A stretch of 64,000 nucleotides of DNA from Shinisaurus crocodilurus (Eukaryota; Chordata; Lepidosauria; Squamata; Shinisauridae): assembly GCA_021292165.1 (NCBI GenBank), contig JAHFWL010000189.1, positions 124,001 through 188,000 of the forward strand. The letters run 5' to 3'. The notes below the pieces were generated by a model that ran no database searches, was not told where the DNA came from, and was given only the letters and a program-made list of their open reading frames with translations. Positions 32,400 to 46,364 of the stretch are shown here, piece by piece; the stretch's first letter is position 1, and the number at the start of each line of letters is the position of its first letter. Made by a program: the position numbers and the translations under genes.

Positions 32400-33300
32400 A
32401 AAGCCTTTCTTACAGCCTGCTGCAGGTTGTCCAGCCCCACCACCAAGTGCCTCCGTCCCCCACCAATGTATAGGGCTTGCAGCTCCATGGCAGCAGCTGC
32501 CACCGCCACCCCTCCCTCCGCCCCTCCCTGTGCGGCAATTGCAGCCGCTGTTACTGTGGCTGCTGTCTTTGCCTCTTCTCCCCCTCTTCCCTTTACTATA
32601 ATTTTACTACAATTTTGGTGGTTGCTGTGACTGGTTCCATTGCTGCTGCTGCTGCCTCCTTGGCTCTGCCCACCCCTTGGTCTTTTCCCATCCCCTGTGG
32701 CGGCTGTTGCTCCTGCCTCCTTCGCTCCACGCTGCTGGGTCCTCGGGCTGTATTTTGTAGCAGATGCTCCGGCAGCCTCTCACAGAGGGTCTTGTCATCC
32801 CTGCCCCCCCCCCCCCCCCGAATGTGGAAGCCAGAGCATCTACTCTGGCCGCTGCTCTTGGAGAGTTCTCTGGCAGTCCTCTATGCTGGCTGGTGGCAGT
32901 TGGCGGTGGAGGCACTGCTCCTGCTGGAGCTGCAAAAACTTCCACTTAAGCTCAAAGTCAGTGTACCTGCTGGAGGTGTTGCGGGATGAGGAGAGCAATG
33001 GAACGGGGATGGAACGTCATGGAAAGGGAAAGCAAATTCCACATCAAATTAAAAGGAAAATGAAAGAAAAGTGAAAAAATAGTGACGTGACACTGGCTTT
33101 TTGGAGTAATGGTGAGGAGAGGTTACTGTTTCCAGAAAATGTGTGTATTCATGTTCTGCTTTTCGTGTGTTCTGATTACAGCTGGAGACTGATTTTAATA
33201 ATGTTTAATGGCTATTTTCATATTTTTAAAGGCAGAATGTGGTGAGAGCAGAGTTTTGAACCCCTAGTTGGGATTATTCACTTATTACAAATGGAGGAGG
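32400..33300. other. POLQ intron 2, CTG/GCC-rich stretch
   Basis: Many overlapping open frames on both strands arise from (ctg)n/(gcc)n-rich composition (32480-32990). No protein domain recognised. Confidence 0.4.
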
Positions 33301-33779
33301 GCTGGGGGGGGGGGGGGGCTCATTTCAGATATCATGAAAAACAATGGTTTGTGCAAACCATGGTTTCGTACTGCTTGTCTGCCTCGGTTTTCCATCCTTT
33401 TAATACTCAACTTCCTATTTTTAATCTCCTCTCATAATGCAGCAGCCTCTAGATACAGGGTGATGCAATAATTATGATTTGTCAATTCAGATATTGCACC
33501 AAGCCATTATGGTTTGCAAACCCACTCATACCATGGTTTCTGATTTTGATTTACCAGTCAATTGCAAACTATCCTTCATTAATTAAGACATCATGCTATG
33601 GTTCTTTAACTGTGGCTTGATGTGATGTCATAACTAATTATTGGGTCTGTTCATGTGTGAGCCAAAATATGGTTTGGTGCTCATGTACTCCTCCCTCCTT
33701 TTGTGAGCTCCACTTTCTGACCAGCAGAAATCCATAGCTTGTTATCTCTCTCTTCTGCATATTCCCTTTCTGATAGCTT

Positions 33780-34240
33780 AACAGAACACTCCTATGCGCC
33801 CCTAGATAGCCTCTAGGGGACCATAGGATTCTTTGGATTTCCAGCTCCGAGGTCAGAGATTGAGCTCCAACCTTGGAACTGGAGATCTGTGCTCAGATCC
33901 CCCTCCCCTGGTGCAGAGAGAACCATACCGGCTGCATCTCCGAGGTCGTAAAACTGGTCTTGGAGAAGGGATGAAGGGGCGGGAAGGGGAGGAGACCGGG
34001 GTCATAGGGATATGATGTGTCCTGGCGGCGCCCCGGCTTCCTTCCCTCCCTGTCTGAAGTGTCACAGCGAGGCAGCTGAAATTGGCTGTCTAGCCAGCCA
34101 CTTTGCAGAGCGGGAGGAGCACGGGAGCGAAGATCACCTCCACGCTCCTCCCTCCCTGCAAAGGATGCCCACAATCTTCCGAGTCTGGAGGCTTACGGGC
34201 ATCCCCATTGCATTGAGCCCCAAGATACTTTTTTTCCCAC
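33780..34240. repeat. Unclassified GC-rich repeat, copy 2
   Basis: Shares with copies 1 and 3 the order tagggg-accatagga, ctccgaggtcagag, cttggaactggagatc, ccggctgcatctccgaggtc and a C-rich end. About 460 bp, in POLQ intron 2. Confidence 0.6.
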
Positions 34241-34467
34241 TCAAGAGGTGACACAGCTAGTTAATGGGGGGGGGTGGCAAAGGTGGTTCTGTTTCATCTG
34301 CACGCATGCCCACCCATCTGTGCCTGGTCAGGTAAATATGAAGCTTATATCAGGAGCTGCCTTTGGTTTGGGCCTTAGACATTAGTTACCCCTTGAAAAG
34401 TTCTAGGTGGGACATTTGTCTCTGGTTGTTGAATCTCTTTGTTAAACTAATGTCTTTCTTTCAATGA

Positions 34468-34662
<195 letters not shown>

Positions 34663-34880
34663 TAGAATCTTAAGGGCTGGAAATTCTGGAAGAAAAAGCT
34701 TTACATATTTCTGGAAGAGTTTTGGGAGAGAATTGTGATCTTGCAGTGCATTGCCCACATCAATGGTTTTCAAGGTGGTTTTCAATGGACACAGATCAGG
34801 TGTATTCTAGGGTTTGGCGTTTGACCATTCAAAAAATTTGATCAGTTGGTGGTCAAATATGGGTCAAGTAGTTCAAGTTT

Positions 34881-34958
34881 TACAATGCAATCCTATGTAT
34901 GTCTACTCAGAAATAAGTCTCATTGGATTTGAGGACACATATATGGGATTATGCTGTC
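34881..34958. repeat. Short palindromic MITE-like repeat
   Basis: tacaatgcaatcctatgtat and its loose complement at 34940-34958. Same family as 18045-18116. Confidence 0.5.
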
Positions 34959-35363
34959 AATGTATTAAAATTATAAGAAGTGGTGATAACAAGATTTACA
35001 TATTAACAGGGCTATCCTTCTTTTGGATTCGGAGGGATGCTCTGACATTGGCGCCTCCAACATATCCGAAGTTCTGCTGGGCTCGTGCCTGGCAGGGCAG
35101 CAGTGAGGAGGGAACAGTGTTCTCCCTTCCTTCCTGTTCTTGGGTGAAGGTTTGACCTATTTACTTCCCACTGCAAGCAATGGAAGGGCCTGTGGGGTTG
35201 GGGACTGGGAGGCTTTGGATCTCTCCCCCCTCCCCCCCATTCTGACCCTTTATTACTTCACCCAACATAGGAGCTCTGACGTCAGGGCAGTAAGTGATGT
35301 GGAACTTTCTGTGTGGGTTGGGAGGGGAGATCCAAGGTCAGATATTCCCCTCCGAGAGCAGAT

Positions 35364-35510
35364 TTCATAGATCATAGAGCTGGAAGAGGCCTACAAGGCC
35401 ATCGAGTCCAACCCCCTGCTCAGTGCAGGAAACTAGAGGAGGGGTCTCCCATCCAAGTAATAACCAGGCCTGACCCTGCTTAGCTTTCCACACTCAGACA
35501 AGCTGAGCCA
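35364..35510 (-). mobile_element. 5S rRNA-derived SINE with CR1-like tail, copy 2
   Basis: The - strand reads ggctcagcttgtctgagtgt, agctaagcagggtcaggcct, ttggatgggagacc, then the CR1-like end. A (TC)n run follows at 35515-35537. Confidence 0.7.
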
Positions 35511-35926
35511 GCGTCTGTCTCTCTCTCTCTCTCTCTCCCCCCTCCCTCCCTCCCTCCCCCCCTTGTGGGGAAAAGCGTTTGAGATACTTATATATTTAAG
35601 TATTTATATAGGAAGAAAATTAACGTATTCACGTTTTTATTTACTAGATAAAACATGCTAAATCAGGGGTTGCTGCGAATAGTGGGCAGAGCCTGAGCCA
35701 AAAGTAGGCAGAGTTTGTAACTTTGCAGGATTGTATAGCACTCTCTGCACTGTCCTAGCTCTCTCTCTGTGCCAGCCCACATGAAAATAGGCAGAGGGTG
35801 CAGGTTTCTCACATTAGATTTAGGGCACAGGAAATGATCCTAAATAATTTTCCAGAAGCCTGTCTTACACGCACTACTCCAACCTGTGAAAATAACTACC
35901 GTATATATTGTGTTTCTGGCATATAG

Positions 35927-36121
<195 letters not shown>

Positions 36122-36429
36122 TGAGAATCAAGGGGCCTGCCACTTGCACATGTCTCTCCTTTCTACACAATAGATATGCTCATAGCAAAGTTGGATTGCA
36201 TCCCAGTGACTTGATTTAAAAAACTGTGTGCCATAATATATATCCACAGAAATGTGAATGTTTCAGTCCTGGGGACATGTTTTCCTTGTATGTAATTTCT
36301 ATAAAGATGAGCGAAATTGATTACTCCTATTTTGCTTGGTTGTTTTGTTGATGATTCCAACAAAAGAGTAACGAAAACAGTTGCCAAATTTCACTTTTCT
36401 GCAATAAAGACTTGGGAAAGAATTTCGTT

Positions 36430-36865
36430 AACTTGAGGGTGCCGCCCAGTGGGGATGCCTGTAGCCCTCTGAACTCGGAGGACATCCTATGCAGAGCGGG
36501 GCTGCCTCCGAAGGTCGCCTCCGTGCTCCTCTTGCTCTGCCAAGCTGCTAGATGGCCGTAATCGGCCATCTAACTGCAACGTTTGGGGGAGGAGGGGAGG
36601 AGGCTGAGGCACTGCCAGGATATGTCGTATCTTGGCGATGCTGGTCTCCTCCTCTTCTGCCCCCACGCCTGCTAAGCCCCTTCTCTGACGTTGCTGCGAC
36701 GACCTCGGAGAAGCAGCCAGTGTGGTTCTTTCTGCACCAGCTGCGGGTGGGGGAGAGGGGGATCCAATTGCGGATCCTCCGCTCCGAGGTCGGGGCTCTT
36801 TTCCGACCTTGGGTCTGGGAATCCGAAAAATCCCATGGCCCTCTAGACACTGGCTAGGGTCCATA
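36430..36865. repeat. Unclassified GC-rich repeat, copy 3
   Basis: Carries agaagcagccagtgtggttc, ctccgaggtcggggctc, ccttgggtctgggaatccg and ccctctagacactggctagg. Inner cggccatcta/tagatggccg pair at 36550-36572. About 435 bp in POLQ intron 4. Confidence 0.6.
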
Positions 36866-37063
36866 CAATTGCTCTGTGAGATTATTATAATTATATTTAT
36901 ATTATATTCTCCCCTGTTATTCTGTATGTGTATTTTTTAAAACCTTTTTTATATTGGAGAGTACGTATTTGATGGTCTGCTTTGTCCTTTGATGTGTCTA
37001 TGACTGTGCAATAAACTTGGATTGAAATTAATGGTGATCATCTTGACTAGTAATCTTTTCATA

Positions 37064-37200
37064 GATTTCATAGATCATAGAGTTGGAAGGGGCACTACAA
37101 GGCCATTGAGTCCAACCCCCTGCTCAATGCAGGAAACTAGAGGAGGGGTCTCCCATCCAAGTAATAACCAGGTTTGACCCTGCTTAGCTTTCCACGCTCA
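37064..37200 (-). mobile_element. 5S rRNA-derived SINE with CR1-like tail, copy 3
   Basis: Same fusion as 2401-2554, ending within the 5S-like head. Only 48 bp upstream of the L2 target duplication. Confidence 0.7.
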
Positions 37201-38563
37201 GCATTTAAGAAACCTCTCGTATGTAAGAAACCATAATTAAATTTAATATTTCAGCGAGTGTAGAACTGTAAAAATGTTATAACTGCAACGGAGAGCTGCA
37301 AGCCCAGCCAGCATTTGGGGCACTCTCCTGGGAGGGAGGTAAGCTGGCAACTTACCATCTTCAGCCAGCTTTTCCCCTCTCCCTGCTTGTTCCTTGCTGG
37401 ACTGGGTCCCTGCTTCCCTTGGGAGTCTGCAGCAACCAGGAGGAGCTGCCTCCTCCTGGACTGATTGTGACCTGCGCCAGCTGCTCTCGCCAGGGCAAGA
37501 CTTCATCTGCTGGTCCGAGGAGCAGGGCGGTGATGTCGCCCCTTTGGGGGGAGCCACTTCGGCAGAAACCACAAGGGCAAGGGCCACCCCCCTAACATTT
37601 GCCTATTTAGTTTTCTGTGTGGGAGGGATTGCTTTCCCCCCCTTCTCTGAGGATGTGCCGTGGAGGGCAGTTATGGGGCCTTGTGGGGGAATGTGTGGGG
37701 GCACCAATCAGTGCAGTGACGGGTAGAGGGAGATATGGTGTTGGGAGGAGGGCTAGCCAGGTAAGGGGGATGTGACCCATACAGTTAATGGCTGTGCTGT
37801 GTTCTCTCCCTCCTCGCACCCGCAGGTGTGGTGGTTGCCCTATCAGCCTGTCCCCGGGTCTCCGGATGCTGCTTCTAAATGCCAGATCGGTCCAAAATAA
37901 GACCTCATCCATGACTTAATAGTGGATGAAGCGGCCAATCTGGCATGTATTACTGAGACCTGGGTGGGTGAACAGGGAGGAGTCCGTCTCTCCCAGCTCT
38001 GCCCACCGGGGTACTTGGTGCAGCATCAGGGTAGATCTGAGAGCTGGGGAGGTGGGGGGTTGCTGTGGGACTGTCCCGACATGTCATCAGCCCAACACAT
38101 GTAGCAGGGCACACTCTAGATCTAGTTTTTTTCAGCCGGGCATGGGGATAGTGATCTGAAGGTGGGGGACTTTGAATCGGTCCCTTTGTCATGGTCAGAT
38201 CACTGCCTGTAGAGATTTAGACTGACGGCAACTTTCCCCCTCTGCAAGGGTGGGGGACCTATTAAGATGGTCCGCCCCCGGAGGCTAATAGATCTGGATG
38301 GTTTCCAGAGCGCCCTCGGGGGGCTTCCAGCCGATATGGCTGGTGGTCCTGCTGAATCTCTGGTCGATCTCTGGAATAGAGAGATGACCCGGGCAGTTCA
38401 CATAATTGCTCCTGAGCACCCTCTCTGTATTAGAGCTCGTACAGCTCCGTGGTACACCCCGGAGCTGAGAGCGATGAAACAAAATAGGAGACAGCTTGAG
38501 TGCAGATGGAGAAAACCTCCTAGTGGATGCTATCAAGCCCTGGTTTGTGCCTACAATCAGGTA

Positions 38564-39709
38564 CAGTAGTACCTTGGATTACGAGTATAATTCGTTCCAG
38601 AACCATGCTCGTAATCCAAAATACTTGTACATCAAAGCGAGTTTCCCCATTAGAAATAATGGGAACTCCGCTGATTCGTTCCACAACCATTTAATCACTG
38701 CTTTGCCGGCTCCCTGGCAGGGAGCCCCACAGAGGGAGCCGGCAAAGCAGTGATTAAATGGTTGTGGAACGAATCAGCGGAGTTCCCATTATTTCTAATG
38801 GGGAAACTTGCTTTGATGTGCCGGCTCCCAGCCGCGCCTTGCTCTGCTGGCGCCTCGCGCGCTGCCATGCCAGCTCCCGGGCAGGGAGGCGGCACGGCAG
38901 TGCGAGGCGCCCGCAGAGCGAGGGGCCGCACCGCGTCTCCTTTGCCAGCTGGCGCCCAGCGTGCTCCCGACTGCCAGTGTGCTCCCTGCCTAGCAAGCGG
39001 CGGCTTGCCTCTGCGGCGAGCTGCCGGCGCCGCCTCCGTCACATCCGGCCCAGGAAGTGACGCGAACCTGGGGCCGGATGTGATGGAGGCGGCGCCGGCA
39101 GCTCGCCAGAGGGAGGCGAGCCGCCGCTTGCTAGGCAGGGAGCACGCTGGCAGTCGGGAGCACGCTGGGCGCCAGCTGGCAAAGGAGACGCGGCGCGGCC
39201 CCTCGCTCTGCGGGCGCCTCACATGCTGCCGTGCTGCTTCCCTGCCCGGGAGCTGGCATGGCAGCGCGCGAGGCGCCAGCAGAGAGGCGAGCCGCCGCTT
39301 GCTAAGGCAGGGAGCACGCTGGCAGGGAGCACGCTGGGTGCCAGCAGAAGCGAGCCGCCGCTGGCAAAGGAGACGCAGCCCCTTGCTCTGTGGGCGCCTC
39401 GCGCTGCCGTGCTGCTTCCCTGCCCGGGAGCCAGCATGGCAGCGCATGAGGCGCCAGCAGAGCGAGGCGTGGCGCAGCTGGGAACCTGGGAGCCCCATGG
39501 AGGCGAGGCACGGTGTGGCCACTCGCTCGGCTAGCGGCGGCGCAGCAGCGCGAGGCGCCAGCTGAGCAAGAGCATGAATTTAAATTTGAAAGCGGCAGCG
39601 GCTCGTGTTGCGAGACTTGCTCGTCTTTCAAATTTAAATTTATGCTAAAATTTTCCTCGTCTTACGAGTAGCTCGCAAACCGGGTTACTCGTAATCCGAG
39701 GTATTACTG
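38564..39709. mobile_element. Non-autonomous pogo/Tigger-like element, 1146 bp
   Basis: Ends cagtagtaccttggattacg and cgtaatccgaggtattactg, flanked by TA on each side. The interior is GC-rich with several inverted blocks (for example ggcgagctgccggcgccgcc near 39015-39035 and its complement near 39083-39105; and the complement pair at 38643-38710/38735-38810). No transposase; long open frames are compositional. It sits between codons of the L2 frame. Confidence 0.88.
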
Positions 39710-40475
39710 TATATTTAAGGGCAGTGAGGGCGGCAAAGAAACAACACCTCACTGCCTCTACCCAATCTTCTAGTTGCTGCCCAGCGGAGCTTTTTAGGGT
39801 TGTCCAGGGCTTATTATATGCTGGCCCCAAGGACATTCTGGACCCCTCTGAGGCCCACTGTGATATGTTTGCTAGGCACTTCCAGGAAAAAATCTCTTGC
39901 ATCTGCCGGGACTAGGACTCCAATGTCATGGCAGTTGAATCAGGCGAGGTTCCTGAGTCAGATTTTCTTGGACGAGTTTCAGTTGGTACAGCTCGAGGAT
40001 GTTAACAAGGTGCTTGGACAGGTTCGTGCAACTACATGTGCACTGGATCCTTGCCCCTCTTGGCTCATAAAAACTAGCAGGGAGGGAACAGACAGCTGGG
40101 TCAGGGAGGTGATCAGTGCCTCCTTGGGAGAGGGAGTGGTCCCATGCCGCTTGAAAGAAGTGGTGGTGAGGCCACTCCTGAAGAAACCCTCTCTGGACCT
40201 GGAAGATCTTAATAATTTTAAGCCGGTAGCAAATGTTCCTTTCCTGGGCAAGGTCCTTGAGCGGGTGGTGGCCAACCAGCTCCAGGCGCTCTTGGATGAG
40301 ACTGATTATCTGGATCCATTTCTGTCAGGGTTCAGGCCTGGTTTTGACATGGAAACAGCTTTGGTCACCTTGTATGATGACCTATGTCGGGAGAGGCAGG
40401 GGGAGTGTGACCCTGTTGATACTGCTGGATCTCTCGGCGGCTTTCAATAGCATTGACCATGGTATCCTTCTAGGG

Positions 40476-41433
40476 CAGTGATGGCGAACCTATGGCACGG
40501 GTGCCACAGCTGGCACGCAGGGACCTCTCTGTGGGCACTCGAACCATTGGTCACAAGATCGTGAAAAGACCGTCCCCTTCTGCAAAACACTAATGATCTT
40601 GTTCTTTCTCACAGTGTGGAACATAATGATTTTATTCTAGAATTCCTGTTACAGAATTCTTTTCTACATTGTTATCACATTTAAAAGATTTTGAAGAATG
40701 ATGCACAGAGCATGGCTTGGATGTAAAGCCCTAACAATTGACCTGAGTGCTGCATGTGTTGCTCTCAAACTAACGGAGTATGAGCCAAGGTTTTACAAAT
40801 TATCAGCATGCATGCAATAGCAAAAATCACATTGGGTAATTGTGCAAAAGCATGTCCAATGCAAACTTTTACCCAATGCAGTGTTTGCAGTCCAAGACAT
40901 AAAAGTGTTTAAAATGTGTTAAGCACGTTTAATTTTCTTGTTTATGTTGCTCATCCTAGTACAGGTTGACTTTTACTTTTACTAATCCGACACCTGTAGA
41001 AGCAGGGAAAGGACCTGGGGTAAAGCTTGCTCCATACAATTTCGGTCTGGCATATAATCATATTACAAGTTGAGAATCCCTTATCCAAAAATACATGTGC
41101 CTAATTATTTAAACAGTTTGTATAAATTCCCGTCAGGCTATGTGTACAATGTAGTACTATAATAATTTTTTGAGCTGATTTTTTTTTCAACAAAAAACTG
41201 TTTGTATCATTGAAAGCTCTGTTGTGTTTTTCTTTAAAGACAAAAGATATTAATTAGTTCGGACAACTGTATGACTTGTTTTTCTAAAACTAAAACCTGC
41301 AATTTAGTTTTTCTAAAACTAAAACTAAAACACTGCAATTCAGGTTTAATTGCAGTGTTGGCACTTTGAAATAAATAAGTTGGTTTTGTGTTGCAGTTTG
41401 GGCACTCGGGCTCAAAAAGGTTCGCCATCACTG
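40476..41433. mobile_element. Non-autonomous hAT element, 958 bp, 8-bp TSD
   Basis: Ends cagtgatggcgaacc and ggttcgccatcactg are exact complements. Flanks ttctaggg (40468-40475 and 41434-41441) are a perfect 8-bp duplication. The interior is AT-rich with no recognised transposase. Confidence 0.93.
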
Positions 41434-42116
41434 TTCTAGGGTGACTGAGTTGGGGCACTGCATTGCAGTGGTTCCGTTCCTACTTGGATGGATGGCTCCA
41501 GAAGGTGGTGCTTGGGGAATACTGCTCAGCCCTGTGAACTCTCCAGTTCCTCATGGGTCGGTCCTATCCCCCATGCTTTTCAACATATACATGAAACCGC
41601 TGAGTCGGGTCATCCAGAGTTTTGGAGTGCGTTGCCATCAGTACGCTGGTGACACGCAGCTCTGTTTCTCCTTTTCATCCTCAGCAGGTGAGACTGGATG
41701 TGCTGAACCGGTGCCTTGCTGCGACAATGGACTGGATGAGGGCTAACAAACTGAGGCTCAGTCCAGACAAGACTGAGATGCTGTTAGTGGGTGGTTCCTC
41801 TGACTGGATGGAGGGTGTTCAGCCTGTTCTAGATGGGGTTGCACTCCCCTTGAAGGAGCAGATCCATAGCTTGGGGGTTCTCCTTGAACCATCTTCGTCA
41901 ATTGAAGCTCAAGTGGCCTCAGTGGCACGGAGTGCCTTCTACCAGCTTTGGCTGGTGGCCCAGCTACACCCCTATCTGGACAGAGATAGCCTGATTGTAG
42001 TAATCTATGCTCTGGTCATCTCAAAGCTAGACTACTGCAATGCACTTTACGTGAGGCTGCCCTTGAAGACTGTTCAGAAGCTGCAGCATGTGCAAAATGC
42101 GGTAGCCAGACTCATG

Positions 42117-43312
42117 ATCTCATTTTTTGATCGGATAACCTCCCTTGTTGACTGTGGGAATGCTGTGGACATAATATATCTGGACTTCAGCAAGCTTTCG
42201 ACAAAGTGCCTCATGATATCCTGATTAGTAAGCTAGCTAAGAGTGGGCTAGATGGAACAACTATCAGGTGGATCCACAATTGGCTACAGAATCGGACTCA
42301 AAGAGTGCTTATCAATGGTTCCTTCTCAAACTGGGGAGAGGTAACGAGCGGGGTACCACAGGGCTCGGTCCTGGGCCCAGTGCAACATTTTTATTAATGA
42401 CTTGCATGAGGAGGTACAGGGAATGCTTATCAAATTTGCAGATGACACAAAGTTGGGTGGAACAGCTAATACTCTGGAAGACAGAAACAAAATTCAAAGT
42501 GACCTCGATAGGTTGGAGCGCTGGGCTGAAAACAACAGAATGAAATTTAATAGGGATAAATGCCAAGTGCTGCACCTAAGGAGAGGAAACCAAATGCAGA
42601 GTTACAGAATGGGGGACACTTGGCTCAACAATACTACAAGTGAGAAGGATCTTGGAATTGTGGTAGATCACAAACTGAATATGAGCCAGCAATGCGATGT
42701 GGCTGCAAAGAAGGCAAAGGCTATTTTGGGCTGCATTAATAGAAGTACAGTATAGCTTCCAAATCATGGGAAGTGATAATTCCCCTTTACTCGGCACTGG
42801 TCAGGCCTCATCTTGAGTACTGCGTCCAGTTCTGGGCACCACACTTTAAGAAGGACATAGACAAACTGGAGAGGGTTCAGAGGAGGACAACAAGGATGAT
42901 AAAGGGACTGGAAACAAGGCCCTATGAGGAGAGACTAAAAGAACTGGGCATGTTTACCCTTCAGAAGAGGAGACTGAGGGGAGATATGATCGCCCTCTTC
43001 CAGTACTTGAAGGGATGTCACACAGAGTAGGGCAAGGATCTCTTCTCGATCATCCCAGTTTGCAGGACATGGAATAATGGGCTCAAGTTACAGGAACCTA
43101 GATTCCACCTAAATTTCCTGACTGTCAGAGCAATAAGACAATGGAACCAACTACTTAGGGAGGTGGTGGGCTCTCCCAGTCTGGAGGCATTCAAGGTGCA
43201 GCTGGACAGACATCTGTCAGGGATGCTTTGTCCTGGATTCCTGCACTGAGCAGGGGGTTGGACTCGATGGCCTTGTGGGCCCCTTCCAATTCTACTTTTC
43301 TATGATTCATTA
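42117..43312 (+). mobile_element. CR1 LINE, 5'-truncated, inside L2
   Basis: Pieces of CR1 [46 protein letters not shown] at about 42437 (KFADDTKLGG), then the C-terminal part shared with 24722-25192. The FVDIYL-to-FADD region has a frameshift and there is an internal stop at 43027, so it is dead. 3' end ttctatgattc. It interrupts the L2 frame after ARLM. Confidence 0.88.
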
Positions 43313-43866
43313 GTGGGACCAGAAGGTCTGAACACATAACACCAGTTCTGGCCCACTTGCATTGGCTGCTTGTATGCTTCTGAGTCCAATTCACAGTGCT
43401 GGTCTTAACCTTTAAAGCACTACACGGTTGGGACCACAATACTTGATGGAACGCCTCTCCCAACTGCAATCTACCCAGACTCTACGCTCAACATCTGGGG
43501 CCTTACTCTGATTGCCACCTCCAAGGGAGGCTCAGAGGGCGGCTACAAGGGGGAGGGGCTTCTCTGTGGTAGCACCCCAACTGTGGAACAAGCTCCCTGC
43601 TGAGGCCCACCTGGCACCACCTCTACAATCCTTTTCGTGCCAGGTTAAGACTGCCCTGTATGCCGAGGCTTTTAACAACTCTAAGTAGTGCGTGGCGAGG
43701 TGGTTATTTTTAATTTACTGGTCACGTTGCATTAACAAGTTTTAGCTATTTGTGTCATTTTAAATTTGATTTTAATTTTTTAATGTTTTGTGTATATTTT
43801 ATATTGCATTGTGTTTTTCATTGATTGTTGTAAACCGCCCAGAGAGCTTCGGCTATTGGGCGGTAT

Positions 43867-43867
<1 letters not shown>

Positions 43868-43948
<81 letters not shown>
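43868..43948. repeat. (AAT)n-(ATT)n inverted microsatellite
   Basis: About 15 AAT units followed directly by about 11 ATT units, so the tract can fold on itself. It is the tail of the L2 element. Confidence 0.9.
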
Positions 43949-44175
43949 CATTTCAGCAAGTGTAGAACTGTAAAAATGTTATAATGTCTATCAAATAATG
44001 TGATTGGATCATGAGACTGCACTTCTGATAAGTCTTTCCAGATTTCAATATCATTGTGATATTTGCATCTATTTGCCTATTGGGAGCAATTGTTGTTTCT
44101 GTGTAGTATGAAAGCAGCTCAGCTAGCCTGGGAATTAACTGTACTTCAAATGCTTTGTAAAATTCAGCAGTGTAG

Positions 44176-45110
<935 letters not shown>

Positions 45111-45364
45111 ATTTATTTATATGTGCACTAGCCAGCCAGACTGTGGCACGCCCCGCGGGGGCTAGCAGCGCAGGTGATTTAAAAAGAAGGGGGGGAAATA
45201 AAGAAAAAGAAGAAGAAGAAAAAAAAGAAACTCCATGATTTTTGTTTTCCTTTTAATAATAAAGGCTCAGTTTGGTGTGAATGGTGGGTCACTGCTTGAG
45301 TAAAAAGCAAAAAGCAATTCTGACACTTGAATAAGAGATGGCAAGAAGCAATTCCAAGGATGAC

Positions 45365-46010
45365 TACTGGAAGAGGCCTGCTGGATCAGACCAAAGGTCC
45401 ATTTAGCCCAGTATTCTGTTTCTAACAGTAGCTAGCAAGTTGCTTCCTGGAAACTGCAAGCACAACATAAAAGCAACAGCTTACTTGAGGTTGGGATGGG
45501 TGACCTGTCCGGCACTTGACTTGCGGCGTGCGAGCCAAGCGATCCCACTGCCCGAGCCGAGTGTGAGCGCCAGCTGAGGTGCTCGCTGGACTTCTGGGTC
45601 CCCGGCTCTACGTTATTTACGTAGAAAACGGCCAAATTTGTGCAAATTTAGCTGTAATTTGCCCACATTTGGCCATAATTTGTGCAAATTTGGCTGTTTT
45701 CTACATAAACAACGTAGTGCTGGAACCCGGAAGTGGCTTTCCCCAGCTCGGCTCGTGAGAACACAGGTCAAGCCGAGGAAAAGGTAGGGCGAGTGGAGCT
45801 CGGTGGGCGGGGGGTCGAGCCCAGTGAGTTCGCCGGACTTCCACCCTCCAGTTGAGCTCCGCGCACATCCCTGCGTGGCACTTCCACTGTGCCCCCCACC
45901 CCCAGCAAAGGGCACTCATTGAGCTAATAGCAGTTGATAGACCTATTTCCCACAAATGTGTCTAGTCCCCCTTCAAAGCGATTGGCTATTACCACTTCTC
46001 CTGGCAGTAT
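45365..46010 (-). mobile_element. CR1/L3-type 3' end (antisense), interrupted
   Basis: tggatcagaccaaaggtcca (about 45383) and the tgtgtctagtcccccttcaaa piece (about 45957) are the antisense 3' part of the same family as 8945-9490. The block 45430-45910 between them is an insertion. Confidence 0.6.
45500..45910. mobile_element. Imperfect fold-back MITE
   Basis: gtagaaaacggccaaatttg (about 45620) is repeated in inverse at about 45690-45710, and ctacgttatttacg pairs with the acataaacaacgtag end. The outer parts are GC-rich and only loosely paired. No coding. Confidence 0.55.
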
Positions 46011-46030
46011 AAGTTAATAGAATGGGTTGA

Positions 46031-46321
<291 letters not shown>

Positions 46322-46364
46322 TGATTCTGCTTTGTTGTATAAATTTTAGATCAAACTATGTGTA

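Larger units (their letters stand above)
37283..43949 (+). mobile_element. L2 LINE with 35-bp TSD and three nested insertions
   Basis: A 35-bp sequence beginning atttcagc(g/a)agtgtag and ending aaaatgttataa occurs at 37248-37282 and again at 43950-43984 with one mismatch, so it is read as the L2 target duplication. Inside: a 5' UTR, an endonuclease piece starting near 37867 (MLLLNARSVQNK), a linker (38270-38563), RT pieces (39720-40467, then 41442-42116 with NKLRLSPDKTEMLLVGG and SKLDYCNALYV), the C terminus (43315-43690) and the 3' end aaaccgcccagagagcttcg followed by an (AAT)n/(ATT)n tail. It is broken by elements at 38564-39709, 40476-41433 and about 42117-43312. Stops and deletions make it inactive. 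Confidence 0.9.

Noticed and set aside
38695..39565. Pairs of about 270-codon frames on both strands
   Set aside because: They lie in the GC-rich interior of a Tigger-like element and mirror each other because of inverted repeats.
43780..44022. Poly-Ile frame, and similar poly-Tyr/His frames at 47632-47916
   Set aside because: Translations of trinucleotide microsatellites.
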